Of a DNA stretch of 64,000 bases, positions 26,935 through 35,800 are shown piece after piece. The notes under the pieces were generated by a model that had not been told where the DNA came from, ran no database searches, and saw only the letters and a list, made by a program, of their open reading frames with translations. Made by a program: the position numbers and the translations under genes. Origin of the DNA: JBBREP01 sp036501845. Its GTDB lineage: Bacteria > Actinomycetota > Acidimicrobiia > IMCC26256 > PALSA-610. Each line of letters opens with the position of its first letter. Positions within the stretch are counted from its first letter, which is position 1. Location: the NCBI GenBank assembly GCA_036501845.1, contig DASXZO010000030.1:1-64000 (forward strand). Reading direction: 5' to 3'.

Positions 26935-29900
26935 ATGCGAGTGCTCGACGGCGAGCCGATCTTCAGTGCGAGCGATCTGGTCGGCTTCGCCGCGTGCGCG
27001 CACCTCACCCAACTCGAGCTCGCGGCCGCGCGGGGCGAGATCAGGCGGCCGAATCGCGACGATCCGCTGCTCGACATCATGGTGCGCCGCGGCGAGGCCC
27101 ATGAAGCCGCACTCTTGGAACACGAAGCCGAGTCCGGCCGCGACGTGGTCACGGTCAGCGCCGACACCACGGATCGCGCCGGACTCGTTGCCGCGGCGCG
27201 CGACACCGAAGCGGCGATGCGCGCCGGCGCGCCCGTCATCTACCAGGCCGCGTTCCTGCACGACGGCTGGGTGGGGCACGCCGACTTCGTGGAGCGGGTC
27301 GACGATGTTGCGAGCGACTTCGGTTCGTGGTCGTACGAGGTGGCCGACGCCAAACTCACGCGCACGGTGCGCGCTTCCGCGCTGCTGCAGCTTTGCGAGT
27401 ACTCCGCGCACGTGGCGCGGCTACAGGGCCGCGCGCCCGATCGCATCCACGTGATCACCGGCGACGAGGTTCGCCACTCGTTCCGCCTCGCCGACTACGC
27501 GGCCTACCACCGCACGCTCAAGGCCGAATTTCTTGCGACGGCCGGCGTGGCCGCGAGCGCCGCCGCCACCACCTATCCCGAGCCGGTGGAGCACTGCAGC
27601 ATCTGCAGGTGGTGGGGCGTATGCCGCGACCGGCGCCGCGCCGACGACCACCTCTCGTTGGTCGCCGGGGTGCGCGGCGAACAGCGCCGACGAATGCATA
27701 CGGTCGGCATCGACACGCGCGCCGAGCTCGCGCACGAGGTCACGATGCCCGCAGGGCTGTCGATGTCGCCCGCAGCCTTCGCCACCCTGCACGCGCAAGC
27801 GGCGTTGCAGGTGCGGGGCGATGGCTGCGAGCCGCCGCTCGTCGAGTTGATCGAACCGGCAGCGCCCGAGCCCGGTGTGCCGCCGCAAGGTCTGGCGATC
27901 CTGCCCGCGGCCTCGACCGGCGACCTGTTCCTCGACCTCGAAGGTGATCCCTACGCGGCCGACGGCGGGCTCGAGTACTTGTTCGGGCTCGTCGACATCA
28001 CCCACGGAGCGCCCGAATATCACGCGTTCTGGGGCCACACGAAGGGCGAAGAACGCGTTGCGTTCGAGGCTGCCGTCGATCTGATCGTCGAGTATCGGCG
28101 CCGCTGGCCCGACATGCACGTGTACCACTACGCGCCCCATGAGCCGAGCGCGTTCAAGCGGCTCATGGGTGAGCACGGGACGCGCGAAGAAGAGATCGAC
28201 GATCTGTTGCGTGGCAACGTGTTCGTCGACCTCTACCGCGCGGTGCGCCAGGGCGTGCGGCTCTCGGTCGAGTCGTACTCGTTGAAGACGGTCGAAACGC
28301 TCTACTTCGAACGGCCCGACGGCGCAGTGATGACCGCGGGTTCGAGCATCGTCACTTACGAGCGGTACCTCGAGACGGGCGATGGCGCGCTGCTCGACGA
28401 GATCGCGGCCTACAACCGCGACGATTGCGAGTCGCTGATCGGGTTGCGCGAGTGGCTCGAGGCGCGCCGCAGCGAGGCGATCGCGAGGTTCGGCCCGATC
28501 GAGCGGCCGGCGCAGCCCGAGGTCGCTCCCGAGGTCGTCGACGACAGCGAGCGTGCCGAACTGGCGCGCCGCTTGCTCGACGGCGTACCCGAGGAACCGA
28601 CCGAGCGCGGCCGCGAGGAGCAGGCGCGCTACCTGCTCGCGCACCTGCTCGAGTGGCACCGCCGCGAAGTGAAGCCGGCGTGGTGGCGCTACTTCGAACG
28701 CGTCAACGTGTACGAACCCGACGACTTCGTGCGCGACAGCGAGTGCATCGGCGGCCTGGCATACGAAGGCGTCGTCGGCACGGTGAAGCGCTCTCTTGTG
28801 CACCGATTCCGCTTCGAGGCCCAGGATCACAAGTTCCGCACCGGCCACGAGCCGCTCGACCCCGGCACGCAGAAGTCGGCGGGCACGATCATGGAGATCG
28901 GCGACGACTACGTCGACCTCAAACGCGGCCGGCGCAGCACCAAGGCGCTACCGCACGCCTTGATGCCCGGCCAGCCGTACTTCACCACCGAGCAGCGTGA
29001 AGCCATCGCCGATGTGGCCCGCTGGGTACTCGCGCACGGCATCGACGCGCCGGGCGACTACCGAGCGGTGCGCGACCTACTGCTCGCCCGGCCACCGCGA
29101 CCGTTCGACGGGGTCGCTCCACGTGTGGCCCCCGGCGACGACATCGTCGACGCGGCCACGCGGCTCACGCTCGCCCTCGATGGCGGCTGCCTTCCCGTGC
29201 AGGGTCCGCCGGGCGCGGGCAAGACGTTCACCGGTGCCCGGATGATCGTTGCCGCGCTCGAAAAGGGGCGCAAGGTCGGCATTGCCGCCACCACACACAA
29301 TGCGATCACGAACCTGCTGGCCGAGGTCGCCAAGGCGGCCGCCGAGCGCCGCTTCGTATTGCACGGCATGCAAGGCATCGACGGCGAACGCAGCCGGCCG
29401 ATCACAGGCATCGAATGTGTGAAGACCGACGCGATGGAGGCTGCACTCCTCGGCGGCGCCGTCAAGCTCGCCGCAGGAACGTCATGGTTCTGGGCTCGCG
29501 CAGGAATGCGCGACGCGGTCGACCTCTTGTTCGTCGACGAGGCCGGGCAGATGTCGTTGGCCGACGCAGTGGCCGTAGGCACCGCCGCGCGCAACCTCGT
29601 GCTGCTCGGCGATCCGCAGCAGCTTGCACAGCCGTCCACCGGTTCACACCCCAACGGCGCGGGCGCGTCGGCGCTCGACCACGTGCTCGGCGATCACTCG
29701 ACGATCCCCGACTCCCGCGGCCTGTTCCTGCCCACCACGTTCCGGATGCACCCGAACGTGTGCCGCTTCATCTCCGAAGTCGCGTACGACGACCGTTTGT
29801 ACGCAGCACCCGGTCGCGAGCGCCAGCTCGTCGACGGCGCGGCCGGCGTGTGGTTCGTACCCGTGCAGCACGACGGCGACAGCACGCGCTCGAGCGATGA

Positions 29901-30327
29901 GGCCGAAGCGGTTGCCGGGCTCTTCGACGACCTCCTCGGCAAACCTTGGATCGACTGGCACGGCGTCGAGCACTCGCTCACCGTCGACGACTTGATCGTG
30001 GTCGCCCCCTACAACGCGCACGTGGCCGAGCTCCATCGAGCGTTGCCGGCGGGCGTGGAGGTCGGCACCGTCGACAAGTTCCAGGGTCGAGAGGGCGTGG
30101 TGGCGGTGTACTCCATGGCGTCGTCGTCGGCCGACGAGGCACCGCGCGGCATGGGCTTTCTCTACGACCTCCATCGGCTCAACGTCGCGGTGTCACGGGC
30201 GCGGGCGCGGGCCTACGTGGTGGCGAGCCCGCGCCTGCTCCACGTGCTCTGCCACAACCCCGAACAACTGCGCCTCGCCAACGCCCTGTGCCGCTACGTG
30301 GAGTACGCAGCCCACTCGCCCACCTGA
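26935..30327 (+). CDS. RecB-like nuclease fused to a superfamily 1 (DNA2/NAM7-like) helicase, TM0106 family
   Basis: 1130 residues with a GGAGG before the ATG. The N-terminal half is a RecB-family nuclease region with a probable 4Fe-4S clasp: C21 (FAACAHL) plus C221, C224 and C230 (Cx2Cx5C). A ribonuclease H-like segment follows (DLFLDLEGDP and YNRDDCESL, of the DnaQ/RecB-associated type). The C-terminal half is an SF1 helicase: Walker A GPPGAGKT near 757, Walker B VDEAGQ near 868, LLGDPQQLAQP, and the helicase end block TVDKFQGREG with LNVAVSRAR. It probably processes DNA ends or R-loops in repair or defence. Next downstream is the Fic gene. Confidence 0.92.
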   Translation: MRVLDGEPIFSASDLVGFAACAHLTQLELAAARGEIRRPNRDDPLLDIMVRRGEAHEAALLEHEAESGRDVVTVSADTTDRAGLVAAARDTEAAMRAGAPVIYQAAFLHDGWVGHADFVERVDDVASDFGSWSYEVADAKLTRTVRASALLQLCEYSAHVARLQGRAPDRIHVITGDEVRHSFRLADYAAYHRTLKAEFLATAGVAASAAATTYPEPVEHCSICRWWGVCRDRRRADDHLSLVAGVRGEQRRRMHTVGIDTRAELAHEVTMPAGLSMSPAAFATLHAQAALQVRGDGCEPPLVELIEPAAPEPGVPPQGLAILPAASTGDLFLDLEGDPYAADGGLEYLFGLVDITHGAPEYHAFWGHTKGEERVAFEAAVDLIVEYRRRWPDMHVYHYAPHEPSAFKRLMGEHGTREEEIDDLLRGNVFVDLYRAVRQGVRLSVESYSLKTVETLYFERPDGAVMTAGSSIVTYERYLETGDGALLDEIAAYNRDDCESLIGLREWLEARRSEAIARFGPIERPAQPEVAPEVVDDSERAELARRLLDGVPEEPTERGREEQARYLLAHLLEWHRREVKPAWWRYFERVNVYEPDDFVRDSECIGGLAYEGVVGTVKRSLVHRFRFEAQDHKFRTGHEPLDPGTQKSAGTIMEIGDDYVDLKRGRRSTKALPHALMPGQPYFTTEQREAIADVARWVLAHGIDAPGDYRAVRDLLLARPPRPFDGVAPRVAPGDDIVDAATRLTLALDGGCLPVQGPPGAGKTFTGARMIVAALEKGRKVGIAATTHNAITNLLAEVAKAAAERRFVLHGMQGIDGERSRPITGIECVKTDAMEAALLGGAVKLAAGTSWFWARAGMRDAVDLLFVDEAGQMSLADAVAVGTAARNLVLLGDPQQLAQPSTGSHPNGAGASALDHVLGDHSTIPDSRGLFLPTTFRMHPNVCRFISEVAYDDRLYAAPGRERQLVDGAAGVWFVPVQHDGDSTRSSDEAEAVAGLFDDLLGKPWIDWHGVEHSLTVDDLIVVAPYNAHVAELHRALPAGVEVGTVDKFQGREGVVAVYSMASSSADEAPRGMGFLYDLHRLNVAVSRARARAYVVASPRLLHVLCHNPEQLRLANALCRYVEYAAHSPT

Positions 30328-30330
30328 CAT

Positions 30331-30359
30331 CCTTCGAAAATTCCGATAGTTATCGAAGG
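30331..30359. promoter_or_regulatory. Dyad operator copy 1 upstream of the fic gene
   Basis: CCTTCG (30331-30336) and its inverted copy CGAAGG (30354-30359) flank a 17-bp spacer. The spacer with its flank also contains the smaller dyad CGATA-GT-TATCG at 30344-30355. An identical 29-bp geometry recurs exactly 41 bp downstream. The site lies between the helicase stop (30327) and the Fic start (30407) and is probably bound by the Fic protein's own C-terminal winged helix. Confidence 0.6.
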
Positions 30360-30371
30360 TTAGTGGGTTAT

Positions 30372-30400
30372 CCTTCGGAAATGCGTGGGCGGGTCGAAGG
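30372..30400. promoter_or_regulatory. Dyad operator copy 2 upstream of the fic gene
   Basis: CCTTCG (30372-30377) and CGAAGG (30395-30400) again flank 17 bp; the arms extend to TATCCTTCG / CGAAGGATA (9 bp). It ends 6 bases before the Fic ATG, so a bound protein would cover the ribosome-binding site and transcription start. Copies 1 and 2 are 41 bp apart, about four helical turns, which would put two dimers on the same DNA face. Confidence 0.6.
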
Positions 30401-30406
30401 ATAGGG

Positions 30407-31534
30407 ATGCCGGGCGGCGAGCTGCCGATCGTCTGGAATGGGCGTCGGGCCACGGCCTGGGTCCCGGATCCGTTGCTTCCGTTCGGCTACGACCCTCCAG
30501 GCAGCACCGTGCGTGCGCTCGAGCGGGCTGCGGGGGCCGTGCGGCACGCCGGGCGCGGGCTCCCGGCGAGCTGGGAGCCGCTCGCCCGCCTGTTGCTTCG
30601 AGCCGAGGGCGTGGCGTCGTCGAACATTGAGGGGCTCCGTGCGCCAGCCGTCGACGTGATCGCAGCCGAGCTCGGCGCAACCCAGGACGACGCGGCCGGG
30701 GACGCGATGTGGGTTACCGACAACCTGCGAGCGGTCACCGACGCGCTGGATGACGCGAGTCTCGAACGCCCGTTGAGCGTCGAGCGGATCCACGAGTGGC
30801 ACGGCCGGCTCATGGCGCACAGTGGAATCGCCGCGCAACACGTCGGGGTTTTCCGGGCCGCGCAAGGCTGGATCGGGGGCCGGAGCCCGCTCGACGCGGC
30901 GTTCGTACCGCCGCCTCCCGATCGCGTTCCACACCTCATCGACGACCTCATCGCGTTCGTCAACCGCGACGACATCGACGCAATCACCCAGGCAGCAATC
31001 GCGCACGGGCAGTTCGAGACGATCCACCCCTATGCCGACGGCAACGGGCGCATCGGACGAGTACTCGTGCTGTGGGTGCTCGCTCGCCGACTCGACGTCA
31101 CCGTTCCACCGCCGGTGAGCGTTCAGATCGCACGCGATCCCGGTGGCTATGTCGCCGGTTTGTACTGGTTCCGCACTGGCGAATTCACGCGCTGGTTGAG
31201 TTGGTTCGCGTCCGTCGTGGAGTCAGCCGCGGCATCCGTCGACGAGCGGGCTACGGAGCTCGACACATTGATGCGCGAATGGCGCCACCGACTTGCCAAT
31301 GTGCGCTCCGATTCGGCCGCGCACCGGATTCTCGACCTCCTACCGGCGCAACCGGTGCTCTCCACAGGTTTGGCCGCACAGATGGCCGGGGTCTCCGATA
31401 CGGCAGCGCGCGCCGCGCTCACCGCGCTCGCGAGTCGTCGCATCGTCGACCACTACGCACCGCGAACGCGCAGTGTGGGGCGACCCGGAGGCTGGTGGTA
31501 CGCGCCCGCGCTCGTTGACCTCGTCGCGCGCTAG
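30407..31534 (+). CDS. Fic family AMP-transferase with N-terminal inhibitory motif and C-terminal winged helix
   Basis: 375 residues. The Fic core motif HPYADGNGRIGR is at 207-218, intact for nucleotide transfer (catalytic His207). The inhibitory (S/T)xxxE(G/N) motif appears as SSNIEG at 71-76, so the enzyme is of the class with an autoinhibitory glutamate in the N-terminal domain. Residues ~315-372 form a winged helix-turn-helix (LSTGLAAQMAGVSDTAARAALTAL), suggesting DNA binding and autoregulation at the two dyads upstream. It lies 80 bp after the nuclease-helicase gene. The target protein is unknown. Confidence 0.93.
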   Translation: MPGGELPIVWNGRRATAWVPDPLLPFGYDPPGSTVRALERAAGAVRHAGRGLPASWEPLARLLLRAEGVASSNIEGLRAPAVDVIAAELGATQDDAAGDAMWVTDNLRAVTDALDDASLERPLSVERIHEWHGRLMAHSGIAAQHVGVFRAAQGWIGGRSPLDAAFVPPPPDRVPHLIDDLIAFVNRDDIDAITQAAIAHGQFETIHPYADGNGRIGRVLVLWVLARRLDVTVPPPVSVQIARDPGGYVAGLYWFRTGEFTRWLSWFASVVESAAASVDERATELDTLMREWRHRLANVRSDSAAHRILDLLPAQPVLSTGLAAQMAGVSDTAARAALTALASRRIVDHYAPRTRSVGRPGGWWYAPALVDLVAR

Positions 31535-31663
31535 CGATCGCGCCGCCGCGGCGCGCGTTCACCACACGTGTGTGTGATCTGCTCATTGGTCGGGGGCGGG
31601 CGCAGGCCACCGTCCGCACAACGAATGTGTCTAAATCGGACAGGCTGGGAACAAGACGCTGGC

Positions 31664-31954
31664 ATGAAATTGTGGCGGCACGAATCAGTGCATCGGACGT
31701 GCGCGGACTGCGGCGAGACGTGGGACGTGGGACGCCGTCTCGCGCGCTCGCGTCCTACGAGCGGCGGGCAGGCCCGGATCGGGCCCACCAGCGTGTGGGC
31801 CGCACCGCAGCGTGGCGCGGCCGAGCGCACCGTCGATATCGCGGTGCACACCGCGCTCGACCAGCGCGACGCCGATGGCGAACGGTTGGAAGAGATCGCC
31901 CGCGTCGATCAATGCCCGCGATGCGGCTCAACCGACTTCGCCGAGACCGCCTGA
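31664..31954 (+). CDS. Zinc-ribbon-like small protein, hypothetical
   Basis: 96 residues from ATG 31664 (MKLWRHESVHRTCADCGE). Two CxxC pairs, TCADCG near the N-terminus and QCPRCGS near the C-terminus, could form one zinc site. The middle is basic and disordered. An upstream frame extension exists but looks non-coding. I do not recognise a family. The 129-bp gap before it contains a short GC palindrome (31539-31555) right after the fic stop that could act as a weak terminator. Confidence 0.6.
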   Translation: MKLWRHESVHRTCADCGETWDVGRRLARSRPTSGGQARIGPTSVWAAPQRGAAERTVDIAVHTALDQRDADGERLEEIARVDQCPRCGSTDFAETA

Positions 31955-31981
31955 CCGGCTGCGCCGGTCGGTTGTCGACGC

Positions 31982-32305
31982 TCAAGCCCCCTGGGTGCCG
32001 CCGGCGACGTCGTACGACCAGAGCTCGGACGACACCGAGACCGGGCCGCCATGGGGCGCCGGGCGGTCGGCGCCGGCGTGGCCGTGGGCGAATGCCGGTG
32101 ACGACACCCAGCCCTGGAACGAGTCCTCGTCGCGCCACCGGGTGACCACCAGCCACTGCGTGCGGCCGTCGGTGGGTCGCAGCAGCTCGAAGCCCTCGAA
32201 GCCCTCCTGACCGTCGACGGCCCCGGCCCGGGCGGCGAAGCGGCGGGCGAGCTCGTCACCAGAGTCGGCGGGAACCGTAATGGCATTGATCTTGATGACG
32301 GTCAA
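31982..32305 (-). CDS. MhuD-like haem-degrading monooxygenase (ABM fold)
   Basis: 107 residues. It closely follows the layout of mycobacterial MhuD, the antibiotic-biosynthesis-monooxygenase-fold enzyme that breaks haem to mycobilin and iron: VIKINAITVP with Asn7, FEGFELLRP, VVTRWRDEDSFQGW with Trp66, and a histidine just after at 74/76. The known active residues of MhuD are Asn7, Trp66 and His75. Here the histidine register is AHGH rather than AAH, a small shift. Likely role: iron release from haem in the cytoplasm. It is divergent from the SNF2 helicase region. Confidence 0.82.
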   Translation of the reverse strand: MTVIKINAITVPADSGDELARRFAARAGAVDGQEGFEGFELLRPTDGRTQWLVVTRWRDEDSFQGWVSSPAFAHGHAGADRPAPHGGPVSVSSELWSYDVAGGTQGA

Positions 32306-32407
32306 CGGTGACTTCCCATCGGTTGGCTGGAACGACGGCAGCGATTCTACGAAACGACCTCGACGTGACCGATGCGGTCACTCAGCCGCGCACGCACACC
32401 CTCGACC

Positions 32408-32448
32408 TTTGTCCCGTGAGTGTCTCCCAGAGGTACTCACGGGACAAA
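32408..32448. repeat. Perfect 14-bp inverted repeat with 13-nt loop
   Basis: TTTGTCCCGTGAGT (32408-32421) is exactly complementary to ACTCACGGGACAAA (32435-32448). The 13-nt loop can itself add CTC/GAG pairing. It lacks a T-run on either side as an intrinsic terminator would need, although the arms end in TTT/AAA. Between two divergent genes, a terminator would be unexpected unless it isolates the two promoters or ends a small RNA. It may also be a dispersed repeat or a protein-binding site. Confidence 0.6.
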
Positions 32449-32656
32449 AGTCGGCTCGGGGCGGCCGATGCGACCCCCGCCTCGTTCGGCCGGCACGCCA
32501 ACGGCGCGGTTCCACCACGGGCCGTGGCAACTCTGCGCCTACCTGATCTTCACCTCGGCGCCGTTCCTGCCGATGATCTGAGCACTTCAGAAGAGCCGGG
32601 CCACCATCGCTCCGGGGGCTGGACGAGGTCTCTCGGGGCGACCGTCTACACTGAAG

Positions 32657-32812
32657 GCACAGCGCTCGTCATCCGGCCGGATCCCATCCTCGTGAGGCAC
32701 GGGTCCCGCCATGACGGGCGCCAGGGCAGCGGACGACCGGCCGGCACGGCGAGTCGTCGCCACAGCGGAACCGGGCCGAACCAGCCCGAGCTTCTACGAG
32801 GACTGAGAGTCC
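32657..32812 (+). other. Candidate structured RNA leader of the SNF2 helicase gene
   Basis: Read on the plus strand this stretch offers several nested helices. CGCTCGTCAT (32663-32672) pairs with ATGACGGGCG (32711-32720), 10 bp with one G-U. GGATCC with GGGTCC and a CCT-CGTG-AGG hairpin sit inside it. GACGAC (32732-32737) pairs with GTCGTC (32753-32758). CGGGC/GCCCG and GGACT-GAG-AGTCC (32800-32812) follow. A TACACT hexamer at 32646-32651 could start a transcript near 32658. I do not recognise a known riboswitch. High GC makes chance pairing likely, so this is a hypothesis. Confidence 0.35.
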
Positions 32813-32857
32813 CCCGAACGTGGTTCCCAGAGAGGGCCAGTTGGAAATGTGCTGCGG

Positions 32858-35800
32858 ATGAGTGCGGTCACCGACACAGCGCTCGCGCCATGGCAATTCG
32901 AGATGTACGTGGCGGCCGACATCGACCGCGCCGCCACGTCCGAGCAGCTCGCGGTGCTCGAGGCCAACGCGCACGAATGGCGCGCGTCGCTCGCTCGCAT
33001 ACTGCGCGACAGCGAGGACGCGCTCCAGCACGCCCGTTCGATCACCGGCGAGGAGCGCCAGCAGGTGCTCGCCGACCTCGAGGCCGAGCACCGTCGCATC
33101 CGCGCAGCGTGGGGCCGCCTCGTGCCCAGCGAGCGCAGCGAAGACGAACGTCGCGAAAGTGACGACGAGGCCGACGACGACGACGAGGTACTCGCCGGCG
33201 CCACCCAACTGCAGGCGTCATGGGAACCGGGGCGCGTAGTCGTGTGGGCCGCGGGGCCCGGCGCGCCGGTCGCCGACGCGTCGCACGTGCGCGACATGCT
33301 CGGCGCATCGGGCGCGCCCGAATCGGGTTGGAGCGCACACACGCCGGTGCAGCTTCCCGACGGTCGCACGGCGGAGTCGCATTCGATCCCGGTGCGCGAG
33401 GTGCTCGGTTGGCTGGTCGCCGCGGGCGCCGACCAACTCGGCGACGACGACACCGGCCCTCAGGCGAATGGGGCCGCCAGCGACGCCATCGAAATCGCGC
33501 CGAGCCTGCGCTGGCTCGGGCGCGTCGCCCTGTGGGCCGTCGAGCTGACCGCTCGCGGTTCGATGGTGCCGCAACTGCGCCGGCGCACACGCCGCGGCAC
33601 GTCACGCTCGTCGAGCGGCTCCTACTCCGTGCGCTGGACTCCTGCGCTCGTCGATCCGGTGCGCTTGTTACAGACGGCCGAGTCGATGCCCGGCGCGGTG
33701 CTCGCCCTCGACCGCAAGGTCGACCGCCGAGCGCTCACGCGCTCCGCGCTCACCGGCATGGTCGACGCGATCTGTCGCACCGCGGCCGCCACCGTCACGG
33801 TGCAGGCACCGCCACCGCATGTGCGCAGCGCCACCGAAGTGGCCGAGGCATTCCTCGGCCGGCTCGACGGCAGCGCCTTCGACGCGCCCACCGCCACCAC
33901 GGACAAGGTCGTCGCCGCGATCGAACGCTGGGCGCGCGCCGTCACCACGCAGTACGGCCACCACGGCCACATCATCGTGCAACTCGATCCGCCCGATGCC
34001 GGCGACGCTTGGCGCCTGCGCGTGTTCACGCCTGGCGACCTCGGTCAGCTCGTGCCCATCGGCCAGGCGATCGTCACGCCCGGCCCCGAGCGCGAGTACT
34101 ACGAAGAGGAGCTCGCCCGGCTCGAGCGCATGGTTCCCGCGCTCGTGCGGTCGAGCGCGAACCACCGCGGCGACGTGGTGGTGAGCTCCGACGAGGCATG
34201 GCAGCTCATGTCGACGATCGGCGCGCAACTCGCAACCGCGGGCTTCGACGTGCGCGTGCCCGCGCTCTCCGCGAAGCGCGCCACCGCTTCGCTGCGCGTG
34301 TACGCCGACGCCGACCAGGAGACAGTGGTGGGCGCGAACCAGCTCGCCAACGTCGCGTGGTCGGCCGTGTTCGACGACGTCGAGCTCACGGCCGAAGACG
34401 TGGCGCGCATGGCGAAAGAAGCGCGCCCGCTGATCCACTCGGGTGGCCGATGGGTGGCGATCGACCGCGCCGACCTGCAAGCCGTCGCCGCGGCTCTCGA
34501 CGAGCGCGCCAACACAAAGCAGATGACCGGCGCCGAGATGCTGCGCCTCGCGCTCGGTCTCGATGTGGCGCCCAATGGCTTCGACGTATCGCTTGCAGGT
34601 GGCGGTTGGGCCGCCGATTTGCTGCACGCCGCGGAGCGTGTGGCAAGCCAACCGGCACGCGCGACGGACGGCTTCGTCGGCGAGCTGCGCAGCTACCAGC
34701 AAGAGGCGCTGGCGTGGCTGGGCTTCCTCGACGACGCCGGACTCGGCGGCTGCCTCGCCCTCGACATGGGTCTCGGCAAGACGCCCACGATGCTCGCTCA
34801 CCTCCTCGCCGGCGTCGACGACGGCCCCGCCCTCGTGATCGCACCGCCCGCGGTGATCGGCAACTGGATGGCCGAGGCGCGCCGGTTCACGCCCGCGTTG
34901 CAAGCGGTGGTGCATCACGGCATCAATCGCGCCGAGGCCAAGGAGTTCGCCAAGCAGGTGGCGAACGCCGACGTGATCGTCACCACCTACGGCACGGCGT
35001 TGCGCGACATCGACGAGCTCGCCGCCATCCGCTGGTCGCGGCTCGTGCTCGACGAGGCGCAGGCCATCAAGAACCCCGCCAACGACACTGCACAGCAGCT
35101 GCGCACGCTCGAGGCTCGCTCCAAGGTCGCGCTCACCGGCACGCCGATCGAGAACGGCATCGGCGACCTCTGGGCCATCCTCGACTTCGCCAACCCCGGT
35201 CTCGTCGGCACGCGCTCGCAATTCATGGCGGGTCTGTCGGGCGAAGGCCGAGTGACGCGCGCGCAGGGCGAGGACGCGATGCGCGCGCTCAACGGCATCC
35301 TCGTGTTCCGCCGCACGAAGGCCGAACCTGAGATCGCCGCCGAGCTCCCCGACCAGATCGACGAGCTCGACCACTGCGCGATGACACGCGAGCAGATCGC
35401 GCTCTACCAGGCACTCCTCGACACCATCGTCACCGGTGCCAAAGAGGAGGGCGAGGAGCCGCGCAAGGGTCAGATCCTCGCGGCCATCACCGCCCTCAAA
35501 CAGATCTGCAACCACCCGTGGGCGTACAACCAGGACGACCAGCCACTCGAAGGCCGGTCGGGCAAGCTCGCGCGGCTCGAGGAGATCGTCGACCAGGTGT
35601 TCGCGGCCGACGAGAAGGTGCTGGTGTTCACGCACTTCGCCACGTGGGGCCGGCGGCTCGCGCAGCACCTCACCCAGCGCATGGGCACACCCATCGAGTG
35701 CTACGACGGCAGCCTGGCGCGCGGCGCCCGCGACGCGATGATCGAACGCTTCCAGGCGAGTGACGGCCCCGGCGCGCTGGTGCTCTCGCTCAAGGCCGGC

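Larger units (their letters stand above)
32306..32857. other. 552-bp intergenic region between divergent mhuD-like and SNF2 genes
   Basis: No reading frame here has coding character on either strand. It contains a perfect 14-bp inverted repeat (32408-32448), a TACACT -10-like hexamer (32646-32651), and then a chain of GC-rich helices (32657-32812) leading to the helicase. Listed separately below. It is by far the longest gene-free stretch in the window. Confidence 0.7.

Noticed and set aside
32280..32546. 88-codon frame on the plus strand in the mhuD-SNF2 gap
   Set aside because: Arg/Pro-rich low-information sequence that overlaps the mhuD-like 5' end and reads through the perfect inverted repeat; no ribosome-binding site.
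32614..32857. A known riboswitch or housekeeping RNA (cobalamin, SAM-IV, cyclic di-AMP, RNase P, tmRNA, SRP) in front of the SNF2 gene
   Set aside because: The conserved core signatures of these RNAs that I can recall are not present; only generic pairing is seen.
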